Assembly (NCBI RefSeq): GCF_004804355.1
Contig: NZ_SRWZ01000001.1
Location: forward strand, 558,001-622,000
Length of the DNA stretch: 64,000 nt
Reading direction: 5' to 3'
From: Cognatitamlana onchidii
Lineage (GTDB): Bacteria; Bacteroidota; Bacteroidia; Flavobacteriales; Flavobacteriaceae
Of the stretch, positions 16,406 to 24,767 are shown piece by piece. Both the position numbers and the translations under genes were made by a program. The notes under the pieces are model-generated. The model was not told the DNA's origin. It was given only the letters and a program-made list of their open reading frames with translations, and did no database searches. Positions within the stretch are counted from its first letter, which is position 1; each line of letters starts with the position of its first letter.

Positions 16406-17967
16406 TAGGAACTACAAGACAACATTGAACATCCTACTTTATGGCGCGCCCAATCTGGTCGTTTTACAAACCATTTTTGGTATTGTGGTTGTTCATCATA
16501 AGGTTTTTTTAGCATTTGAAACAATTCACCTATCAGTTTATAATCACCATTATCAGCGTCATCAATAGCTAATTGCGCCATATAGTTCCTTAATACGTAT
16601 TTGGGATTAACTTGATTCATTTTCAGCCGGCGTTCTTCATCAGAAAGCAACTCTTTTTGTAAACGCGAAGTATAGGTAGCAAACCAATCGCCCCAACGCT
16701 TTTCTATATTTCCAACCACTTCGTCTGGCTTGTAAAATGCATCATATACAATCTTTAATCCTTTTGAAGGTTCTTCCTTTTTAACGTTGGATAAATCTCT
16801 AAAGAAAATCGTCATATCCGTTTCCGTTAGGTGCAAATTATCTTCTAAATCTTGAATCAATAATTGATCCTTTTCATCCTTCATTAAAAATCCTAATTTG
16901 GAACGCATCATATCCAACTGCCTCTTATCAAAGTCCTTTTTATACTGATTTAGTATAGCCTCTAATGGTTCCGCTTCTTCTATTAATGGATAAAGCGCAT
17001 TTGCTAATTGCAACAAATTCCATAACCCAATATTAGGTTGATTGCCATATCGATAACGTTTATGTTGCCTATCTGTGGTGTTAGGTGTCCATCCGTAATC
17101 ATAGCCTTCTAACCATCCGTAAGGACCATAATCAATGGTCAATCCAAGAATAGACATATTATCGGTATTCATAACACCATGCACAAAGCCCACACGTTGC
17201 CAATGGATTATCATTTTTAAAGTACGATTGGCAACTTCTTTAAAAAATGCTAAATACGAATTTTTTGAAGGTTCTCCTAAATGTGGAAAATGATATTTTA
17301 TGGTATAATCAACCAATTTCGTTAAGTTTTTTTCATCTTGTCTTGCTGCAAAAATCTGATAGTTACCAAATCGCAAAAACGATTCTGCTGTTCTACAAAC
17401 AATAGCCCCTTTTTCATAAGCCGAATTTCCGTCGTACATAAAATCACGCAATACTTCATCTCCAGACAAGGCTAATGATAATGCTCTTGTTGTAGGTACG
17501 CCTAAATGAAACATAGCTTCACTACATAAATATTCCCTAATAGAGGAGCGTAAAACAGCCAATCCATCAGCTGTTCTTGAGTACGGTGTTTCTCCAGCTC
17601 CTTTTAACTGTAGCGCCCAGTTTTTTCCGTTATGCTCAACTTCGCACAAATTAATGGCACGACCATCACCTAGTTGTCCTGCCCAATTACCGAATTGATG
17701 CCCTCCATAACACATCGCATAAGGCTTTGTGTTTTCCTGTACTTGATTTCCTGTGAAAATATTTAAAAAATCTTTAGTTCTAACATCCGCTTCTGTCAAC
17801 CCTAAATTTTCTAACATTTCAGGAGACACATGTAACAACTCTGCCTTTGAAGTTTGCTTTGGTGTTACATACGAGAAACAGGCTTCCGAAACCTGTCTTC
17901 TAGAATTTTCTAGAATTGGATCTGAAGGTAATTTTTTATTAAACTTATCTTTAATATTTAATTTCAT
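16405..17967 (-). CDS. selO: Protein adenylyltransferase SelO (YdiU family)
   Basis: The 520-residue protein is full length for SelO, a pseudokinase-fold enzyme that transfers AMP to Ser/Thr/Tyr of proteins. Seen motifs are YGGHQFGNWAGQLGDGRA, LQLKGAGETPYSR (ATP contact Lys and Arg), HGVMNTDNMS and TIDYGPYGW (metal site). The C-terminus ends CSMLSCSS, keeping the conserved Cys that is selenocysteine in animals. It overlaps the glutaredoxin-like gene by 4 bases. In E. coli SelO modifies redox proteins including glutaredoxin, so the gene fusion-like arrangement here fits a regulatory pair. Confidence 0.96.
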   Translation of the reverse strand: MKLNIKDKFNKKLPSDPILENSRRQVSEACFSYVTPKQTSKAELLHVSPEMLENLGLTEADVRTKDFLNIFTGNQVQENTKPYAMCYGGHQFGNWAGQLGDGRAINLCEVEHNGKNWALQLKGAGETPYSRTADGLAVLRSSIREYLCSEAMFHLGVPTTRALSLALSGDEVLRDFMYDGNSAYEKGAIVCRTAESFLRFGNYQIFAARQDEKNLTKLVDYTIKYHFPHLGEPSKNSYLAFFKEVANRTLKMIIHWQRVGFVHGVMNTDNMSILGLTIDYGPYGWLEGYDYGWTPNTTDRQHKRYRYGNQPNIGLWNLLQLANALYPLIEEAEPLEAILNQYKKDFDKRQLDMMRSKLGFLMKDEKDQLLIQDLEDNLHLTETDMTIFFRDLSNVKKEEPSKGLKIVYDAFYKPDEVVGNIEKRWGDWFATYTSRLQKELLSDEERRLKMNQVNPKYVLRNYMAQLAIDDADNGDYKLIGELFQMLKKPYDEQPQYQKWFVKRPDWARHKVGCSMLSCSS

Positions 17968-18212
17968 AATAGTTTTTCAATCCATTTTTTTAAATCTTTA
18001 TCCGAAGGATTTCTTAATTTCTTTGTACCTATAGTTAGGGTTGGAAAATTAAGCTTTCTATTCTCATAAAGGTTTCGAAGTGCTTCAGCATAAACTTCAT
18101 GAAATTCAACATCTAAGAACTCATATTCCAAACTTAAATCCTCTAAATACTTTTTATAATATTGTGTTTTATGGCACCTTTCGGTGCCATAAAGTTTAAT
18201 TTTAGGCATCAT
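17964..18212 (-). CDS. Glutaredoxin-like protein with monothiol-like CHKT motif
   Basis: The 82-residue product begins MMPKIKLYGTERCHKTQYY, a beta-strand followed by a CxxT site (Cys13) as in monothiol-type or Spx/ArsC-like glutaredoxin folds. NFPTLTIGTKKL near 55 supplies the cis-Pro (TVP-like) loop. It is small but complete for the fold. It starts 2 bases after the thioredoxin-fold gene and overlaps selO by 4 bases. It could be a reductant for MsrA/MsrB or a target of SelO; both are inference. Confidence 0.8.
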   Translation of the reverse strand: MMPKIKLYGTERCHKTQYYKKYLEDLSLEYEFLDVEFHEVYAEALRNLYENRKLNFPTLTIGTKKLRNPSDKDLKKWIEKLL

Positions 18213-18214
18213 AT

Positions 18215-18691
18215 TTACATAGTTTCAAGCAACTTAATAGCCGCTCTTGGTATTAAATGAAAATCTGAAAAAACTACATTATCATCTTTATCAATAAACA
18301 AAAACCAAGGTGTACCGCCCGTTTTATAATTAAACATAATATTAGACCCTGACCTTCCATGGCTTCCTGGGTCATGCCCAAATGGTATTTTTAAATCATA
18401 TTGTTTTTGGGTTTTTACCATCCTGTCGTAGGTATTAGAATCATGACCTTCAAAAACAGTTTGAACAGCTAAAAAAACAACATTCTCATTTTCCTTTAAA
18501 ACATCAACCATTCTTTTTAAATCTGGCAATCCTTTACTATGACATCCCCGACACCAACTTTGAAAACAAAACACGACTTTAAACTTACCTTTAAAATCGG
18601 ATAATTTTATTGGTTTTGTTTTATTTCCATCGGCATCAATCCAATCATTGACTTCAAATTCAGGAGCTTCAAAAAATTGATTCTGTTTCAC
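18215..18691 (-). CDS. Thioredoxin-fold (TlpA/AhpC-like) protein with CRGC active site
   Basis: The 158-residue protein has the redox motif FCFQSWCRGCHSKG (Cys47, Cys50) and a later GGTPWFLFIDKDDNVVF with the cis-Pro loop, typical of the TlpA-like branch. No signal peptide is present, so it is probably cytoplasmic. Neighbours (MsrB 1 base upstream, glutaredoxin-like protein 2 bases downstream) suggest it recycles methionine sulfoxide reductases. CRGC is an unusual active-site spacer compared with CGPC. Confidence 0.88.
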   Translation of the reverse strand: MKQNQFFEAPEFEVNDWIDADGNKTKPIKLSDFKGKFKVVFCFQSWCRGCHSKGLPDLKRMVDVLKENENVVFLAVQTVFEGHDSNTYDRMVKTQKQYDLKIPFGHDPGSHGRSGSNIMFNYKTGGTPWFLFIDKDDNVVFSDFHLIPRAAIKLLETM

Positions 18692-18692
18692 T

Positions 18693-19157
18693 TTATTTGT
18701 CAGTTATAGCAGCTTTCTTCAATTGCATCGATTCAGAATTTATACAATAGCGCAATCCACTAGGTTCTGGCCCATCGGGAAACACATGTCCTAAATGGGC
18801 ATCGCATGTATTGCACATTACCTCAACACGTACCATTCCAAAAGCAGTGTCTCGCTCGTATTTAATGGCATTTTCTTTTATAGGTTGTGTAAAACTAGGC
18901 CACCCCGTACCAGATTCAAATTTGATAGTAGAATCAAACAACGGTGCATTACAGCACACACAATTATATTTCCCAGCTTCATGAATACTGCATAAAGCTC
19001 CACTATGCGGTCGCTCAGTTCCTTTTAATCTTGTAATCCTAAATTGTTCAGGCGATAATAGCGTTTTCCATTCAACTTCTGTTTTTTCAACACGCTTATC
19101 GGGCTCAGGATTTCCCTTAATAGAAAAATTAATAATCTCTTTCCAAGTTAGCATCAT
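18693..19157 (-). CDS. msrB: Peptide-methionine (R)-S-oxide reductase MsrB
   Basis: The 154-residue protein has the zinc Cys pairs CVCC and CNTC, the motif FESGTGWPSFTQP, the HLGHVFPDGP segment and the catalytic Cys in LRYCINSES. It reduces the R-epimer of methionine sulfoxide. It is the first gene of a minus-strand run that continues to about 9.2 kb with gaps of at most 41 bases and several overlaps. Two ATG codons (19157, 19154) are in frame. A purine-rich AGAAAGGAAAA precedes the start. Confidence 0.96.
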   Translation of the reverse strand: MMLTWKEIINFSIKGNPEPDKRVEKTEVEWKTLLSPEQFRITRLKGTERPHSGALCSIHEAGKYNCVCCNAPLFDSTIKFESGTGWPSFTQPIKENAIKYERDTAFGMVRVEVMCNTCDAHLGHVFPDGPEPSGLRYCINSESMQLKKAAITDK

Positions 19158-19348
19158 GTTTTTTCCTTTCTTATTTTATGATTTAACATGCTTTTTTGAA
19201 CTTAAAGATAGTCGTTATTTTATTCATAAAATTACATATGTGCGCCTTTTGGAACTTTTTGATAGTATTTGAAAAATTTCCGACAAATATCAGCGTTACC
19301 AAAAGACATATCAATTACTTATATTTAAAGTTTAGTATTTTTACTTAA

Positions 19349-19360
19349 TAAAGAAAAGGA
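19349..19360 (+). promoter_or_regulatory. Strong Shine-Dalgarno sequence before the HD-PycTM-like gene
   Basis: AAAGGAGG stands a few bases before the ATG at 19366. Such a strong anti-SD match is unusual among the genes here, most of which lack one, and fixes the start. Confidence 0.6.
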
Positions 19361-19365
19361 GGTTT

Positions 19366-20565
19366 ATGGAAAAGCTTATTGTTGAGGCAGAAAAATTCAC
19401 TACTAAGTTATTAAACGAAGAATTGGACGCTTCCTTTCTGTATCATAATTTGACGCATACCCAACGGGTTGTTGAAAAATCTGAGTTATTAGCAGAACAA
19501 TCAAGACTTAATGATGAAGAAACCAACTATTTAATTTTAGCCGCTTGGCTACATGACACAGGCTATACAAAAGGGATTAAAAACCATGAGGACGCTAGCG
19601 TAAAAATTGCCAAAAGTTTTTTAAAAGATCAAGACTGCGATAACAACACCATTGAAACTGTTTGTAATCTTATTTTAGCTACTAAATTGGATTACTCTCC
19701 AAAAAATCAGCTAGAAAAAATAATACGCGATGCCGATTGCTCACATATTGGTAGCAAAACTTATCTTGAGGTTTCTGAGTTATTAAAAAAAGAATGGGAA
19801 CTTACTTGTAACAAGTATTTAACAGAGAGTGAATGGCTTGATGAAAACATTGCCTTTTTATCTACAAAGCATCGGTTTCACACCACTGAAGCCGCCCTAA
19901 ACTGGGATAAAAGAAAAGGTAAAAATATTTCAGAACTTCTAAAAGCAAAGAAGAAATTAGACGCCGAAAACAGAAAACAAAAACAACGAAAAGAAGCTCT
20001 CAGTTTTAAAAAAAACAAAATAGAATTGCCTGAAAGAGGAATAGAAACGATGTTTAGGGTTACATTAAAAAACCATATGCACTTAAGCAATATTGCTGAT
20101 ACCAAAGCAAATATTCTATTATCTGTAAACGCGATTATCGTTTCGATGGTTTTATCAAACTTGGTATCAAAATTAGATAATCCATCTAACGCTTATTTAA
20201 TATTACCAACAATCATCTTTGTATTGTTTACGGTGGCTTCCATTATTCTTTCTATATTGGCAACCCGCCCAAATATTACCAGTGGCAAGTTCACCAAAAA
20301 AGATGTTGCCAACAAAAAAGTAAACTTATTATTCTTTGGCAATTTCCATAAAATGAGCCTAAATGATTTTGAATGGGCTATGGGTGAGATGATGCAAGAC
20401 AGAGATTACTTGTATTCTTCAATGAAAAAGGATTTATACTTCCTTGGTTTAGTACTTGACAGAAAATATAAAATTTTAAGATTAACCTATAGCGTATTCA
20501 TGGTTGGCATTATTGTTAGTGTGATTGCTTTCGCTGTTGCATTTCATTCAACAGGAGCCTACTAA
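19366..20565 (+). CDS. HD-domain protein with Pycsar-effector-like (PycTM/DUF5706) transmembrane domain
   Basis: The 399-residue protein has an N-terminal HD domain (about 1-190): His31 in NLTHTQRV, His63-Asp64 in AAWLHDTGYT, and Asp in IIRDADCSH near 122, a metal phosphohydrolase site. After a Lys-rich linker (195-215) comes a domain typical of Pycsar effectors (from about 225: HMHLSNIADTKANILLSVNA) with three membrane segments (about 245-262, 275-300, 372-395). In Pycsar systems the TM effector responds to cCMP or cUMP, but no pyrimidine cyclase gene is visible nearby. It may instead be a housekeeping HD-membrane signalling enzyme. Its end overlaps the convergent GAF-type gene by 4 bases. 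Confidence 0.85.
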   Translation: MEKLIVEAEKFTTKLLNEELDASFLYHNLTHTQRVVEKSELLAEQSRLNDEETNYLILAAWLHDTGYTKGIKNHEDASVKIAKSFLKDQDCDNNTIETVCNLILATKLDYSPKNQLEKIIRDADCSHIGSKTYLEVSELLKKEWELTCNKYLTESEWLDENIAFLSTKHRFHTTEAALNWDKRKGKNISELLKAKKKLDAENRKQKQRKEALSFKKNKIELPERGIETMFRVTLKNHMHLSNIADTKANILLSVNAIIVSMVLSNLVSKLDNPSNAYLILPTIIFVLFTVASIILSILATRPNITSGKFTKKDVANKKVNLLFFGNFHKMSLNDFEWAMGEMMQDRDYLYSSMKKDLYFLGLVLDRKYKILRLTYSVFMVGIIVSVIAFAVAFHSTGAY

Positions 20566-22934
20566 GCCTTTATCTCTTTCATTAAATCGTCATAAGTATA
20601 AAACTCTTTATCATCCTCCGCTTTATGATAAAGCACACTAACACGTATTGCTTTTAATCCAGTAACCGCTTGTAAGTCTTGTAATTCCACAATTTCAACA
20701 TCAGTGTCTAAATAATGTTTAGATTGTAAAAATTTAATGTATCTTAAATACTCTCTTTCATCCTGTTTTTGAGAATACACGATAGTAATTTTCCCTTTTT
20801 CTGTAACTCGTTTTTGAGTCCCCTTTATAAAGGCCTTATCCACCCGCTTCTTCACAATTTCATATCTGGCATTGTAAGTCCCATCAACATCAAACTTCTT
20901 TTCATCCATTCTGAAACTTATGGATAAAGGTTGATTAAAGACGAGAATCATTGATGCTACATCTAATTGTACTGGAAACTTAGCTTGTTTTTGGTAATAG
21001 GCATTTTCCATTTCGCACATAACCTGTAATTGCCAAAGTCTCAGGTTATATAGATATATGGGATTAAAACTATCCTCCTTAGTAATAGACTCTCCAATAT
21101 ACATACTATGCTCTACACCGTCTGTTTTAAAACGCTCAAAATAGTGTGGATACATTGCTTGCGCATCGTACTGTTTTTCATCTAAAAGCGATGCCATTTC
21201 CTTGTTTATCTTGGCAATGGTTTGGTCGTAATCTTTCCGGTGCAAATAGAATGTATTTCCTTTTTCGTCAATGCTTTCAAAATACGCATCGACCTCATTT
21301 TTAAGCTCATGAGTATCCCTAACATGCATAAATACAGGCTCGATATCGTCTTTTAAAAAGTTTGATATTTGCTGCTCACTATCTACTTGAAAATTTCTAT
21401 TTAAATCTTCTAAATATTCATCTATTTGAAAAATTAACTGCTCAAAAATGGGTAATTGATCTATATCCGAAGCCTTTAAAAACAATTTTTTAGCCGCCTC
21501 TAGTTGTAGCGTTAAATCGGCTTTGGTGGCCCTATTTCTTGCCTCTGAAGAGCCTTTTATATCAATTTGTCCGTAAAGCGGATAGATATTATCGAAAGAA
21601 ATCTTCTTAAAACTTGGCTTTTGTCCATTTAGTTCTGCATGAATAAAATGTTTAGCTTCTTTTTCAAATCGCCATTTAACACTTGGATGAATGGAAGTAC
21701 ACTCTTGTTGAATAACTGCTTCAATTAAGTTTGCTTCTTCATTTTTAGACCTCTGCACAGCTGATACTATAAACGGCATAACATCAATTAGTTTATTGGC
21801 ATTTATACTATTAAGTACTTTTGGTTTATTAGAAACTATTTCAATAATGCCCATGAGTCCATCTTCATCGGCAATCGGTGCAAAAATAGCACTTTTAAAC
21901 CCTTGCTTATATAAACTCTTAATATGAGGGGCACAGGTTTCACTTTTTTGATACTCTCGCTCCACATCTGAAACGGAGAAGAACTTTGTTTCGGCTAACA
22001 ACCTATTGTATGACCATTTGCATAGCACATCACTACATGTTTTACTTTCTAAATCCCCTAACAAAAAACTTTGAATCCCATTACCATGAACATGCTCAAA
22101 AATATCCTCGTCTTTATTAAATATTGAAAAGCCAACCTTTAAATCGTTAATACCAAATAAAGACCTAAAAACTTCATGAAAATCTTCCATAAAATCCTTA
22201 TCCTTCCTTTTATCTTCGCCAATTAAAGAGGTTTTTATATTGGAAATAGACTGATCGTCGGTAACATCAAAAATGTTTGAAATAACAAACCCTTTAAACA
22301 TATAACTGTTTGGAGGAAACTTTTCCCTCCAAATTTCAATATTCTCAAAATTATCCAGTAGTTCCTCATAATCGGCTTGTGTGATTTTCTTTGCTTGCTT
22401 TGTTGGAACTATTTCGCAAAAGTCTGCATTATATAATATTTTGTAAAACCTGTTAATACCATTGACATCAGGAATTTCATAATAAAATGGTCTTTTAAAA
22501 TTTAAATTATATCCGTAGCAAAAATTCAATACGATAGTACAGGCAATAATGTAGACATCATCCTGGGGCATGTTTTTCATCTGCAGCTCAAAATCCTTAC
22601 CAGCTGTTTTCAAAATAGATTTGAAACGCTCAGATGAATTAAATATAAAATTATGAAAAGGGACTGACGCTGTCTTAATTTCATTATGAGTAAGCAACGG
22701 ACTAAAGGTATCCTGTAATATAATTTCTATTGCCTCTTTTCTTTTATCTAAAACAGTGGTATCGCTAAAACCATCCCTTAACTCAGGATATTTTTTTGCA
22801 ATTTGTAAAACATTTTGAGCTTTAGTGGCAATTAATTTATTCTCACTGCTTGATAAAGCTTCGTAGCGTTCTAAAAGTTTATTGAAACTTATTTTAAGCT
22901 CTAATGGCGAATCAATATTTTCATTAATATCCAT
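20562..22934 (-). CDS. Large GAF-domain-like signalling protein
   Basis: The 790-residue soluble protein shows a GAF-like section around 300-410 (FKSAIFAPIADEDGLMGIIEIVS, typical of the GAF core). The rest is helical and lacks a recognised output such as kinase, GGDEF or HTH. It has no signal peptide. It might bind a small molecule or act as a scaffold. It is convergent with the HD-PycTM-like gene and overlaps its stop by 4 bases; a TAAATTTG -7 box is upstream. Product function unknown. Confidence 0.75.
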   Translation of the reverse strand: MDINENIDSPLELKISFNKLLERYEALSSSENKLIATKAQNVLQIAKKYPELRDGFSDTTVLDKRKEAIEIILQDTFSPLLTHNEIKTASVPFHNFIFNSSERFKSILKTAGKDFELQMKNMPQDDVYIIACTIVLNFCYGYNLNFKRPFYYEIPDVNGINRFYKILYNADFCEIVPTKQAKKITQADYEELLDNFENIEIWREKFPPNSYMFKGFVISNIFDVTDDQSISNIKTSLIGEDKRKDKDFMEDFHEVFRSLFGINDLKVGFSIFNKDEDIFEHVHGNGIQSFLLGDLESKTCSDVLCKWSYNRLLAETKFFSVSDVEREYQKSETCAPHIKSLYKQGFKSAIFAPIADEDGLMGIIEIVSNKPKVLNSINANKLIDVMPFIVSAVQRSKNEEANLIEAVIQQECTSIHPSVKWRFEKEAKHFIHAELNGQKPSFKKISFDNIYPLYGQIDIKGSSEARNRATKADLTLQLEAAKKLFLKASDIDQLPIFEQLIFQIDEYLEDLNRNFQVDSEQQISNFLKDDIEPVFMHVRDTHELKNEVDAYFESIDEKGNTFYLHRKDYDQTIAKINKEMASLLDEKQYDAQAMYPHYFERFKTDGVEHSMYIGESITKEDSFNPIYLYNLRLWQLQVMCEMENAYYQKQAKFPVQLDVASMILVFNQPLSISFRMDEKKFDVDGTYNARYEIVKKRVDKAFIKGTQKRVTEKGKITIVYSQKQDEREYLRYIKFLQSKHYLDTDVEIVELQDLQAVTGLKAIRVSVLYHKAEDDKEFYTYDDLMKEIKA

Positions 22935-22955
22935 AATCTTAAACTACTTATACCG

Positions 22956-22963
22956 CAAATTTA
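22956..22963 (-). promoter_or_regulatory. Candidate -7 promoter box for the GAF-type protein gene
   Basis: TAAATTTG on the minus strand matches TAnnTTTG, 22 bases before the ATG at 22934. Confidence 0.4.
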
Positions 22964-23041
22964 CTAAATAAAGACTTAGTCGGTATTAATTAGACTTCAT
23001 AACAAAGATTATGTTACTAAAAAGTATCATGTTTTTTAGAA

Positions 23042-23076
23042 AATTTGAATAAAAACGCAAGAGGCATATTCAAATT
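23042..23076 (-). terminator. Putative hairpin at the end of the starch operon
   Basis: AATTTGAATA (23042-23051) and TATTCAAATT (23067-23076) form a 10-bp AT-rich stem with a 15-base loop, 17 bases past the stop of the last glycosidase gene. The U-tract is weak. Confidence 0.4.
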
Positions 23077-23092
23077 GAACTGCGAGAAACAC

Positions 23093-24766
23093 CTATTCAT
23101 TAAAAGGTACACTCCTACTCAATAGAAGTAGGTCAAATTTTGAATTGACCAATACTTTACCTTGTGCCACATTTACCTTTTTTCCTGAATATGCATCAAA
23201 AATAACATCCCCATCATTGAAGATACCAGCCACAGGTATAGACTCAGTACCAACAGAATTTCCTAGCGCTACAACAACAGTTTCACTAAAATCTGGTGAT
23301 TTAAAGGTTCTTGAAAACACATATGGTTCTTTCGACAATTCTTTATGAATACCTGCTCCTACCGCTGGGTGATTTACCCTAAAACGGCCAAGCTTTTGCC
23401 AATGCTCAAGGACTTGCTGGTTATACTCTTTGTTTTCAATATCTGCCCAATTCATAAAGGATCTAAGTTTAGCATCTCCCTCTGCTTGAGGATCCACTAA
23501 CAAACGTGCTGATTCGTCACCATAGTAAACCTGAGATGCCCCAGGACACAATAAAAGCTTTGTACCTGCTTCAAAAGGTTTTTCTCTTAAAGCATCAAAT
23601 GGTTGACCGTCATCATGTGAACTCAAATAGTTTAAAACACCATACCCCTTCAAATCTGTTTGTAAGATCTCTGAATACTTTGAGAACAGTTCTTGAATAG
23701 GCCATTTAGCAGCATCCCACTTAGCTTCAAAATTAATTAAACTATTAAAGCTATCGTCAAAATAGTTCACGCTTTTATTCCCAAAATTAAATGCTCGTTT
23801 TGCGCTTATACCATAGTTATAAACTTCTCCTACCAAATAAAAACCGTTAGCATCCAGCACCTTATCAGGATTATTTTTCTTGTATTCTGCGAAGGCATAA
23901 TCACATTCTTTTTTAAATTCTTGCCAAACGTAAGGTTCGGTATGTTTTACGGTATCAACTCTATATCCATCAACACCAAACTCAGTTATATAGTCCGTAA
24001 GCCACTTAATAATATAAAACCTAGGAGCCTTGGGATATCCTGTTCTATTAAAAAACCTCTCAAGCTCTTGTAATTCTTGTTCGTATCTACCCTCTTGTTT
24101 CCACTTTTCAACTAATTGAATAGGCAATTCTACATTATCGTTACTTTCGGTTCTAATATCTGGTAAATTCTCAACTAAGGTGCATGTTACGGTATTTTCA
24201 TATGATGAATAATCGCATTTTGGTTCTGTTCGCACCCATGCTTCGGGCCAAGCGGCATCTGTTTTTGTTACCGGACCTGTATGATTAACCACGGCATCTA
24301 ACAAAACTCGAATCCCTTTTTTGTGGGCCGTATCAACCAACTCTTTTAAATCTTCTTTAGTTCCAAAATTGGGATCTAAATTAGACCAGTCTTTAGCCCA
24401 ATATCCATGAAAACCATAACTTAAACCTGTACCTTCGTCTGTACCACCATGAATCTGTTCTACAATCGGTGTCATCCAAATAGCATTTATTCCCAAATTG
24501 GTAAAATACCCCTCTTTTATTTTTTGCGTTACCCCCTTTATATCGCCTCCCATGAAGCCTCTCAGTTTAGCAGGCTCTTCTGTTCTATTAAAATTAAGAT
24601 CATTGTTCTTATCCGCATTATTAAACCTATCTACCAGTAAAAAATAAATATTAGCGCCTTCCCATACAAAAGGCACTTTTTCAGGAACAGCCTTATCATT
24701 GTCCTCTACTGGCTTACAACTACTTAATACAACAAAGACGAATAAAACAGATAAAAATAACTTCAT
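23093..24766 (-). CDS. GH13 alpha-amylase family lipoprotein (MalS-like)
   Basis: The 557-residue lipoprotein (MKLFLSVLFVFVVLSSC, Cys17) has a complete GH13 barrel. Conserved regions are DAVVNH, VDGYRVDTVKH with the nucleophile Asp (about 267), LVGEVYN with the acid/base Glu (about 313) and LSSHDDGQ with the transition-state Asp (about 382). It likely cleaves alpha-1,4-glucans in the periplasm or at the outer membrane. It is last in the minus-strand glycosidase operon, one base after the previous gene. Substrate specificity is not certain. Confidence 0.93.
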   Translation of the reverse strand: MKLFLSVLFVFVVLSSCKPVEDNDKAVPEKVPFVWEGANIYFLLVDRFNNADKNNDLNFNRTEEPAKLRGFMGGDIKGVTQKIKEGYFTNLGINAIWMTPIVEQIHGGTDEGTGLSYGFHGYWAKDWSNLDPNFGTKEDLKELVDTAHKKGIRVLLDAVVNHTGPVTKTDAAWPEAWVRTEPKCDYSSYENTVTCTLVENLPDIRTESNDNVELPIQLVEKWKQEGRYEQELQELERFFNRTGYPKAPRFYIIKWLTDYITEFGVDGYRVDTVKHTEPYVWQEFKKECDYAFAEYKKNNPDKVLDANGFYLVGEVYNYGISAKRAFNFGNKSVNYFDDSFNSLINFEAKWDAAKWPIQELFSKYSEILQTDLKGYGVLNYLSSHDDGQPFDALREKPFEAGTKLLLCPGASQVYYGDESARLLVDPQAEGDAKLRSFMNWADIENKEYNQQVLEHWQKLGRFRVNHPAVGAGIHKELSKEPYVFSRTFKSPDFSETVVVALGNSVGTESIPVAGIFNDGDVIFDAYSGKKVNVAQGKVLVNSKFDLLLLSRSVPFNE

Positions 24767-24767
24767 T

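Noticed and set aside
19366-22934. Complete Pycsar defence system
   Set aside because: No pyrimidine cyclase is present in the window and the partner gene is convergent, so only an effector-like protein can be claimed.
23042-23076. Strong operon terminator
   Set aside because: The stem is AT-rich with a weak U-tract, so it is listed only as a putative hairpin.
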